Origin: Ancylostoma caninum
Taxonomy: Eukaryota > Nematoda > Chromadorea > Rhabditida > Ancylostomatidae
Length of the DNA stretch: 64,000 bases
Assembly (NCBI GenBank): GCA_037903475.1
Contig: JBAJFG010000186.1
Coordinates: 496,001 to 560,000, forward strand
Direction: 5' to 3'
The notes under the pieces: generated by a model
The model's database searches: none
Told to the model about the DNA's origin: nothing
The model's input: only the letters and a program-made list of their open reading frames with translations
Part shown: positions 57,701 to 64,000 of the stretch, in pieces
How positions within the stretch are numbered: position 1 is the first letter of the stretch
Layout of the letters: the number at the start of each line of letters is the position of its first letter
Made by a program: the position numbers and the translations under genes

Positions 57701-59863
57701 TAGACATACATATAGTTTCTCGCCTTTATCTGTGTTGATGGGACCGAAAAAGTCGCATCCAACTTTTTGGAATGCCTTTGCAATTAAGACCCGGTCTTTC
57801 GGTAGAGGTGGCATGTCAGGAGCACCAAATGGTAGACCATGACACCGCTTGCAAATTGCACAATTCCTCAGATGCTTTTTGGTCGTTCTTGAGGGTTGTG
57901 GAATCCAGAATCTCTGGCGCACTAATGCGAGTGTATGATCGACTCCGCAGTGAGCGTTTTTGCGATGAGTGTGTACCAGAATTAGTCTTGCCAATTCTGA
58001 GCTGTTCGCTATATAAATTGGTGACCTGGTATCATAGGGTAAGACGGCGTTTTGGATACGTGACTCATGGCGTATAATTCCATGCTCGTCTCTGATGATG
58101 TTGAATTTTGGGAAATTCTTCCTCAGTTGTTCTAGACTGATGTGTTTATGTTCCATTCTAATTAGGATTTTTTCTCCGAGAGCCATGTCGTCAGCCGTGA
58201 TTTCATTCCGGCTCGTGAAATCCTTCATGACTTGAAGCGTTATTGGCGTTGCCCTCTTAGTGTTACATCTGTCAGACCAATGGCGAATCAATTTACCGAT
58301 TCGCGTTATGACGCGTAAAGCTGTTGTGTATTTTGAAAATCGTGTCAGGTCTATGAGCGACACGTTTGGCGTCATATTTTCTTGCCGTGGCGTGATGATA
58401 GTCGGATGCATTATTTCGCCAGCTTCGATTTCCTCGTTTTGAACGTGGTTTATAGTTCTCAGAGGCAAATTTTCCGGCTCACCGTTAAGCCATTTTGGGC
58501 CTCTCACCCAGTCGTGTTCGACCACATTCGATGCGGAGAGACCTCTTGTCCCTGCGTCCGCTGGGTTGAAGTGAGTTAGAACGTGATAAAATTGGACTGG
58601 TAGTCCCAGTTCTTCCAGATAGTATTTAATCTTCAGAATGCGGTCTCGCTGGCTTTGCACAAACGGCGGCAACTTCCGTGAACACGGGATCCAAGCTAGC
58701 GCTATTTCGCTGTCGCTCGCGATTTTCACGCTCTCGATGTCATTCTTTAGTGTGCTCACTATGGTTTTTGCCAATCTTAAAGCAATTAGAATTCCAAGGA
58801 GCTCTAGTCTCGGAATAGTTTGGGCTGTTTTCTTAGGAGTTAGCCGAGTTTTACCGCTAATTAATTGCGTGACCTCCTTTGATCTACAGCTCTGCGCATA
58901 TGCGCTAGTGGCAATCGCCATTTTGCTGGCATCTGAGAAAACCCACAGGGTAAGCCGCGGGGCATGATCGTTGTTCTGGGTTAAGACCCTTCTTGGTACG
59001 GTTATTGTGATATTGTTGATTTCCTGACAGGTATCATTCCATCTCTTTCTTAGTTCGGACGGAATGGTCTCTCTCCAGTCTATCCCGGTGCTATAAATTT
59101 CTCTCATTTGTGATTTCAATTTCACAAGTAGAGGCGCAGCAATTCCAATAGGATCGTAGACCGAGTTCACTTGGCTCACAATATCTCTTTTTGTGAGCTG
59201 TTCTTTGACTGGTATTTGCACGGTCAATGCAAATTCGTCGTTCTCGGTGTCATAGTTGACACCCAAGAATTTGATGATCTTTCCTTGTAATCGATCATTT
59301 TCTGGAATGGCCGCATTTACTGACCGAGAATTTGATATATATTCTCGCAGGTTCATTCCTATTTCGGAAAATATGGCTTTTGACTCGTGGTACTTTTGAA
59401 GCGCTTCTTCGACGCTGTTTGCTTTAAGCAGTATGTTGTCCACGTATAGGTTGGATGCTATTTCATTGGCGATCGGAGTGTTCTTTTTGTTCAGATACGC
59501 CAGTATCACCATATTTAGAATGCTTGGTGATGCAGTTAGCCTGAAAGGTAACCGTGTGAATCGATACTCGACGATATTTTCACGCGTTGGGGCTTTGTTT
59601 GTATCTCTCAACCAAAGGAATCTGCATAAATCCTTGTGAGAATCCTGTAATCTCACTTGAGTGAAAGCTGCTTCGATGTCGCAAAGCAGTATAATTTTGC
59701 TTAAGCGACTCGAAACTAAGATATCATGGATCTTATTAACAAATGATTCACCAGTGTATATGACGTCATTCAGCGAAAAACACGCTTTTCGTTTAGAGGA
59801 TGCGTCAAACACAACTCGTAGCGGTTTTGCTTTATTTGGACGCCAAACGCCGGAATGAGGCAT
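54725..59863 (-). CDS. BEL polyprotein: RT, RNase H, integrase and phlebovirus G2-like envelope
   Basis: One frame of 1712 codons. Residues 1-230 are the Pao-type reverse transcriptase (CDIEAAF at 61-67, catalytic YVDN at 140-143, where Asn replaces the second Asp, as is common in this group). 300-440 is RNase H. The integrase has its zinc finger at 631-673 and a DDE triad at D704, D763 and E815. 920-1010 is the conserved tail (DUF5641 type). Then comes a low-complexity linker, a hydrophobic segment at 1098-1113, membrane segments at about 1208-1233 and 1262-1279, and a Cys-rich ectodomain at 1283-1712 containing CGGLVCGC. The Cys spacing and CGG-C-CF pattern match the phlebovirus G2 fusion glycoprotein family. 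Pol and envelope are fused without a stop. The ATG shown is internal to RT; the true polyprotein starts upstream, across a frameshift near 60.0 kb. Confidence 0.85.
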   Translation of the reverse strand: MPHSGVWRPNKAKPLRVVFDASSKRKACFSLNDVIYTGESFVNKIHDILVSSRLSKIILLCDIEAAFTQVRLQDSHKDLCRFLWLRDTNKAPTRENIVEYRFTRLPFRLTASPSILNMVILAYLNKKNTPIANEIASNLYVDNILLKANSVEEALQKYHESKAIFSEIGMNLREYISNSRSVNAAIPENDRLQGKIIKFLGVNYDTENDEFALTVQIPVKEQLTKRDIVSQVNSVYDPIGIAAPLLVKLKSQMREIYSTGIDWRETIPSELRKRWNDTCQEINNITITVPRRVLTQNNDHAPRLTLWVFSDASKMAIATSAYAQSCRSKEVTQLISGKTRLTPKKTAQTIPRLELLGILIALRLAKTIVSTLKNDIESVKIASDSEIALAWIPCSRKLPPFVQSQRDRILKIKYYLEELGLPVQFYHVLTHFNPADAGTRGLSASNVVEHDWVRGPKWLNGEPENLPLRTINHVQNEEIEAGEIMHPTIITPRQENMTPNVSLIDLTRFSKYTTALRVITRIGKLIRHWSDRCNTKRATPITLQVMKDFTSRNEITADDMALGEKILIRMEHKHISLEQLRKNFPKFNIIRDEHGIIRHESRIQNAVLPYDTRSPIYIANSSELARLILVHTHRKNAHCGVDHTLALVRQRFWIPQPSRTTKKHLRNCAICKRCHGLPFGAPDMPPLPKDRVLIAKAFQKVGCDFFGPINTDKGEKLYVCLYTCLTIRAIHLEVVENMTSGAFLNSFIRFVPRRGVPQLVRTDCGTNFKLGKVVIEKLFEENDVTGSSVMSYSASEGIKWIFNPPGSPWMGGVWERLVGSVKRCLSKAIGRKKLSLVEMTTTMARIEAIINTRPLTKISMSDLSEIPLRPVDFLQGNVRYSLPATRVTNTESDPDFDPDLIQSLSQAKEAIAFSENISNKFWERWNTEYLTALRESQTKNLDQPRHVSSFPRVGEIVIVKQDLVPRGNWIYGKLMELITSADGLTRSVKILMPNHKVLQRPLNKVFPLEIRSFEREVENSAESGVTPIENADDTVESDTTQVENKQTSDVNNDAPCSTSNRTTRRNMPRSSKTRAYEVIQNFERELDTPITQINTSNWILLPIMMCFINAVSAQGRVNIACKNGTAIIRPQKEPFEVCFNNECKEFINSTNSVRLKIPVSPLGNSVNVSVVFPQFNISETVTCAPPSFCDGSSQIMTRALLGNPHCWPIGAIITLAIIAYVILTIAMICVSVIAKRITGRAKKSAVDSQENYVLDTFNPKPLGLSTIVTLAILLLATVTKLDACQHGFMRHTVDLVCNNHGKCAYEYNQEVLFNHIHSELCIYARHANKTVGTIKIRRKPVRLMCAKVSNFFTRDSTHKIFHATRCSEAGSCTENRCNTLKPNETVPELFEAANYPGYSACENTCGGLVCGCFLPMPACTFIRLAHIPKSETVFEVINCLEWKAFVQLEVEFLYNNVERKINVNLIPYVSQDHDELSLNVISLQEPHSVLMSKRFAVSESETLMIPHNYELPVECSSRAMASLDFRNCENKMVCVCKNFKAPQLCHCPKNSLEDVRAVSGNRLPIITPSIEIHAENDRIYALSRKTLSIRSNILVESADLIIDQPCAPQLSAIRGCYSCQEGAQLNATCMSKLESTITIYCDDHAFSIKCGPENTTTTILLEFSNSVIAQKCHTKCEDNEITLELQGSLLYHPRTQSEFTLVNLPGPRPGPH

Positions 59864-59910
59864 ATAATATGTTCCTGCGCTGTTTGAAATGTCATCCTTG
59901 ATCTCTTCGA

Positions 59911-61204
59911 TTACATTCTCTTTGACGTATCCGTTGAGAATTTTGTCGTACCATTCTCGCTGTGGCTTGTTGTTTTGCAGATTTTGCCAGAGCGAAATAA
60001 GTCTGCGAATGCAACTGTGTGGTTGTCCGCAAGATCCACGACATTGTCCTTCAAAGGTAGCGGTGCGGTGACAATCCCGTCCTTGAATGAAATATTCTTT
60101 GAATATGCTTCGAAGTATGAAAAGGTCTCTTCGTCCTTTTTGAATTCTTCAGATGAGATCCCTAATCCTTCTAATTCGAACATTTTCTGAAGGATTTCTG
60201 ACTCTTTGGGCTCGTTTATAAGTGTTAGTCCATGCATTGTGGTGTCATTCGTGGTTGTAGCTGACAACAATGTTCCTCGACCATGGATACTTGGTCCAAA
60301 CACCGTTTTCGTAATGTGAAGACCAGAAGGTGTTTGATTTGTTCTGGTGTTACAAGGCACCAGTTCGTAGTAGTAATCGATTCCTACTAAGATGTGAGGG
60401 TTCTGGAATTCCCCGCGTACCCTTGGGTTACAAATGAGCAGATCATTTGCTTCTAGGAATTGTTTGTCTTCGTCCGATAGTCGGACCGAAGAAAAGCCAT
60501 TTGTTATAACTGGCTTTGTTTGAGCGGTCAAATTGATCTCTTTCCCAAAAGCGTTGCTGATTTTCAATGCAACTTGGCTGCTTTGGAAGCGCTCAGTATG
60601 TCCACCGATGCCGGACATTGTGCAGTATTCGGTTTGCAGTTTAGGTAGCCCAAATTCATCGGCAGTATCTTCCTTTATGATGGTTCTTTGAGCACCTGTG
60701 TCGAAGAAGAATAATACCTTCTCGAATTGGCTCGTTTTGTGGTTCCAGAGATTGCCCTCTGCAGTCATGAGAACTATTTGTTCTAAGTTTCTGGTAGTTT
60801 GAGGACTGTTTATAGCTTCCCTTTCGACACATGTGTTGCTAATTGTTTGTCTGGGGTGTCCTCTGTTTTGCATGTTGCTTCTGTGGTTATCTTGCCATGA
60901 GACTGTTTGCTCTCGAGTCTTGTGGTCTTCTCCTATCTGGCCGATTATGCGGTGTATGGTGACCGGAGGAGTGGTTCTGTGGCGGTGCATTTTGATACGG
61001 AGGTCTCCCTGATGCATTGGACGCGGAGAAACATAGACTGATATCATGCAGCCTTCCGCACCGCGAGCAATTAGGTTTCATGCACTGACTGCTCGAATGA
61101 TCGTTGGAAAAACATTTCCAACATAGGTTCTCTTCTTTGACGATATCGCGTCGGGCTTGCGATTCGCTGACTGTTCTGCAATTTACAGATGGATGATTTC
61201 CCAT
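59911..61204 (-). pseudogene. BEL zinc knuckles, protease and linker to RT (broken)
   Basis: Two overlapping minus-strand frames. The first (61204-60887) has two zinc knuckles: CX2CX4HX4C (CWKC, H, C) and a second, CX2CX3HX4C. The second (61047-59911) has the retroviral-type aspartic protease motif DTGAQ at residues 116-120, followed by the protease-associated region with LVGIDYYYELV. The two are out of register, and the second runs out of frame near 60.0 kb shortly before the RT begins. Function is gag processing in the intact family; here it is interrupted. Confidence 0.82.
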
Positions 61205-62442
61205 CTTGCAGAATACACAGTTTCTTGTATTATTGCCTTCTTGACTATTTTGGAAAGTATCTGGTTTTTTTTTCTTGAGTTTTCGCCCTTTCCAAAACCT
61301 ATTAGGCGTGATTCGACGTACTTTTTTGCATCGATTTGCTTCTCGAGTTCTTCCATTATATTCTCGATTTTCACCTCATCTTTTTCTTGAGTAGTGATGA
61401 GGACGTTTTTTACCACGTTGTATATGAATTTTTCTAGTATTTTTTTCGGTCCAGAGGGCGTCTTGCATGTTTCGTATGTCCTGCCCTGCGGAGACCATTT
61501 GGTTGATCAACATACGTATTTTGTCATAAACGTATGAACAACTTTCCGCATTGCCTGTTGCGGGTCTCATATCGACCAATTTTTAATCGACCTTAGCTCC
61601 ATTGATTGGCTTATTGCCATATTTTCTTTTCAATGATTCTGTCATACAAAGGTAATTCTTTAGAACAAGTTGTATGCCTTTTATGGCGACTTCAGCTCTT
61701 CCTTTCAGGCTGTCTTTAAGAAGTAGCATTTTTTCAATGGTACTTAAGACCTTATTTTCATGTACTAACGTCTCAAAGATGGCCTAGAATTCCGGGAACT
61801 CTTCTTCGTCTCCGTAGAATCTGGGTAATTTCAGCTGTTTTGGCTTCAGAGTTCTGCAAATCACCTCTTCTCTGGCGAGGATACTCGACACAGAAAGATC
61901 TTCTGATAGCCATGGGTTTTCGTTTGGACTTGCTAGACTAATTCTGCTTCGTCCGCATTGTTTTCCGCATCTATGTCCCTCTTGGAGGTGGAAAACTCAC
62001 TGCTCGTGGCCGTGTTGATTTCACTTTTCTGGGGGTCAATCCCCAACTTGGCGGCAATTTTGTGCCTTTTTGATCGAGTCTCAGTCAATCGAGCCTCGAG
62101 TACATACAGCGTATCATTAGCTGCCGCTATTTTTTCATTGAAGCGTGCTTCGTTATCGATTTCTTCGATTTCGTTTGCGAGCTCTTTTCTGTTTCCTTTG
62201 AGCTTTAATTCGTCAAACTCTTTCTCCATTTTGTTTATCAGGGTTTGGAGTGCGTCCCTGCTTTGTTGGATGATTTTTATTCCACCAGACAGCAAGTTCA
62301 CGGTGCTGGTGAGTTCATCGTATTGACTGTTTTCATCTCCAGTCAGTTTTACTTCTTCTGTGTACGATTTGTACTTTTCCAATAACGTGCTTAGTGTTTT
62401 CGCACTGTAGGAAATAGGTTTTCTGTGGAATATGAAGGCCAT
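61205..62442 (-). pseudogene. BEL gag (broken)
   Basis: The first open part (62442-61933, 169 codons, ATG at 62442) is rich in Glu, Lys and Leu with coiled-coil heptads, as in nematode BEL gag N-termini. The continuation is recognisable by LPRFYGDEEEFPEF and NAESC segments, but lies in other frames with stops near 61.93, 61.78 and 61.59 kb and frameshifts near 61.93 and 61.4 kb. Gag would package the RNA. Confidence 0.75.
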
Positions 62443-62631
62443 GTTTTTTTTTTGCCTCTTTACTGGTTGTTTATAACCGTGGTGTCCTTTAATAGAGTAT
62501 GGTTGCTCTTTGGACTGTACTCGAACGGATTATGCGCGTTCGGTAGGTGGCTTTATTGCCGAACACTTCAAGTGTTATTTCCTGGCTTACACGAAACTAA
62601 CCGTGTTAAGCGGGAATGTGGGCTTTTTTTT

Positions 62632-62646
62632 TAAGCCGATGCACCA
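62632..62646 (-). other. Primer binding site candidate of the BEL element
   Basis: On the minus strand, three bases after the 5' LTR end, TGGTGCATCGGC begins with the TGG complementary to a tRNA CCA end. I do not assign the tRNA. Confidence 0.55.
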
Positions 62647-62649
62647 GAA

Positions 62650-62856
62650 TGTCCCCGCTAGTTTGGGGATTAATCGGGACTTATGCCGATGTGTGGTAAG
62701 AATCGGTGGTTCAGAAGTTTATTCCAGTAACGAGCGAATAGCGCTCACAAAGTACGGTGCGATACTGACCTGCTGATAACCCCATGGCAGGCCTTTTATG
62801 CAGCCATGGGGGTAAACATTGCTATCGGCGGGTCAGTAGGTCGTGGGACCACGACA
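62650..62856 (-). repeat. 5' LTR of the BEL element, 207 bp
   Basis: 206 of 207 bases match the LTR at 53791-53997. Confidence 0.95.
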
Positions 62857-62861
62857 GTTCC
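62857..62861. other. Target-site duplication GTTCC, right
   Basis: Directly follows the GACA end of the 5' LTR and duplicates 53786-53790. Confidence 0.9.
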
Positions 62862-62951
62862 TATGCACATAATTTTATTTTGCTGTCTTTTTTTAGCATT
62901 CGAGCCATGCTGGACCGAAAGCACACCATGATTCTAAGCTAACAAATAAAT
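62862..62951 (-). repeat. Inverted repeat arm 2, part right of the BEL element
   Basis: TATGCACATAATTTTATTTT through GCTAACAAATAAA matches arm 1 inverted, continuing exactly where 53790 stopped. Confidence 0.88.
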
Positions 62952-63815
62952 CCTTTTATATAAATCATGGTAGTGGAACAAAATTTTCTAGAGTGCAGGC
63001 GTAGTGGGAATAGCACGTGATCGCATGCTTTAGCCGTGAGGCTCAATTATAGACCGTGGCTCGCGAGGATGTGCAGCTGACGGGGCATTCTGCCGATGTT
63101 TCGTCATAGGTGCATAGACGTGGTGGAAGTCCGGGACCAGCTGCTAGCGGTCTTGAGAGTGAGTCCGCATGATTCCCATTAGTGGGGAAAACGACAGCAT
63201 ACGAGTCCACGGATGGAGAATGGGTCCGCCGTGGCCCAGTAGTGAGGAAAACACCAAGATGCACGTCTACCGGTGGAGTAGGGGCACGCTACGCGCTTAT
63301 TTATGTCTCAGTCGACCACCTCTTCTTTCTCCCTGTATATTGAAGCAGAAGCTCATCAGTTGGACTATCTCAGCAACGTGAAGTTTGAATCACTTCAGGT
63401 GATTATTTGCACGGCATTGGTTGCACGGTGTTGTTCATAAGTACTAAAACCATGTGAAGGATACTCCTGCGTAGAGTTGGAAGTGACCGCTCACAACGGG
63501 TCCATAGGCATGTAAGAAATATGAGAAAAAAAGCAGGTAGTATTATTGCATCGGAAATTAACTCTACATGTAGGTGCATGATTAAGAATTTGTAAGCAAG
63601 GCTAGGATTGCGACAAGACTCCAAGCCCGACGTTGAAGAGGCGGCCAGACCCCTGGAATATAAACAACTCATAAGAAGGTTCTTGTATTTGAGCTCAGTT
63701 AATGATTAGCTTTACTTACTAGCTAATTTTCTAAGCATTTCGCACGTGTGAAGCTTTTGCACATACCTCAAGTGGCTGCCCCACCCCATTTTCTAGCGTC
63801 TCGAAGGGGCGCTAG
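62952..63815. other. Insertion in arm 2, unknown
   Basis: About 860 bases absent from arm 1 interrupt arm 2 between AACAAATAAA and TAGATAAATACG. The sequence includes an imperfect tandem of about 60 bp (TAGTGGGGAAAACGAC, TAGTGAGGAAAACACC; 63180-63300). I see no terminal repeats or coding frame. It could be an insertion in arm 2 or a deletion from arm 1. Confidence 0.55.
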
Positions 63816-63960
63816 TAGATAAATACGAATGTTTACAGCAAACTCCCCAGTGTCTATCAGAAAACAGATTCGCAGACAAGTCAAACACTAAGCTTCGATC
63901 CATTTACATAATGACTGCGAGTTTGATAGACATTCGGGAAGAATTTTAAAAAACGCGATG
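63816..63960 (-). repeat. Inverted repeat arm 2, distal part
   Basis: AACGAATG-type sequence through GAGTTTGATAGACATT matches the first half of arm 1 inverted. The remaining 40 bases of the window show nothing. Confidence 0.85.
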
Positions 63961-64000
63961 CTGGATTTCGCTTAAGGGCACATTTATTCGTGCATTTACG

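Larger units (their letters stand above)
53791..62856 (-). mobile_element. BEL/Pao LTR retroelement with phlebovirus-like envelope (endogenous retrovirus)
   Basis: A 9066-bp element on the minus strand bounded by 207-bp LTRs differing at one base, with a 5-bp GTTCC duplication. In transcription order: 5' LTR (62650-62856), primer site, gag (62442 to about 61100), zinc knuckles and protease, RT, RNase H, integrase and envelope (to about 54460), polypurine-like tract, 3' LTR (53791-53997). The near-identical LTRs indicate recent insertion. Gag and protease are interrupted by stops and frameshifts, one frameshift near 60.0 kb separates protease from RT, and one near 54.74 kb separates the envelope ectodomain from its anchor. 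The copy cannot be autonomous as written. Envelope-bearing BEL elements are known in nematodes (Tas of Ascaris, Cer7 of C. elegans). Confidence 0.95.

Noticed and set aside
1..64000. tRNA, 5S rRNA, SL RNA genes and CRISPR arrays.
   Set aside because: The GGTTCGA strings noticed fall within gypsy sequence or repeats without a cloverleaf; no 5S or spliced-leader RNA sequence was recognised; the tandem arrays lack spacer diversity and the organism is eukaryotic.

Overview
The window looks like a piece of a rhabditine (clade V) nematode nuclear chromosome, perhaps from a strongylid such as a hookworm. Reasons: intron-rich host genes with nematode-type T-rich/CAG acceptors, start codons sitting on or just after a splice acceptor (as expected for spliced-leader trans-splicing), a possible two-gene operon, and a dense load of mariner-like MITEs, Ty3/gypsy relics and a BEL/Pao element with a phlebovirus-like envelope. 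The species cannot be fixed from sequence alone.

Layout. 1-10.6 kb is a transposon graveyard: a foldback repeat at the left edge, then two broken Ty3/gypsy elements joined head to head (minus strand 1.9-5.3 kb, plus strand 5.3-8.9 kb with a recognisable 164-bp 3' LTR). A 9-kb-spaced pair of inverted repeats encloses them, and several MITEs follow. 11.3-15.8 kb is a complete six-exon host gene for the ribosome biogenesis methyltransferase EMG1/Nep1; its introns carry four MITEs. 16-25 kb holds more MITEs, a foldback, and three successive minisatellite arrays with units of about 82, 66-81 and 118 bp. The first array is interrupted by an internally deleted mariner with a transposase fragment. 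26.9-31.4 kb is a large foldback ending at TTAA; a non-LTR-retrotransposon-like ORF1 gene sits inside one arm.

33.5-44.8 kb carries two complete host genes in the same direction: an eight-exon PEX19/prx-19 (peroxisomal membrane protein receptor, C-terminal CaaX box) and, 370 bp downstream, a five-exon ABITRAM/FAM206 (Simiate) family gene whose ATG abuts a splice acceptor. The spacing suggests an operon. Their introns are filled with nested transposons, including a gypsy reverse-transcriptase relic.

45-53.7 kb is mostly non-genic: one unexplained exon-like segment on the minus strand, a 60-bp minisatellite that stays open in all three forward frames, and another TTAA foldback. 53.79-62.86 kb is a full-length BEL/Pao element on the minus strand with 207-bp LTRs differing at one base, a GTTCC target duplication, and a gag-protease-RT-RNaseH-integrase-envelope order. 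Its envelope part resembles the phlebovirus G2 glycoprotein. Gag/protease and the envelope membrane anchor are broken. The element sits in one arm of an inverted repeat whose other arm (52.0-52.3 kb) preserves the empty insertion site.

Host functions are thus three housekeeping genes (18S rRNA methylation, peroxisome membrane biogenesis, a conserved actin/nuclear-speckle-associated protein family) embedded in mobile and satellite DNA.
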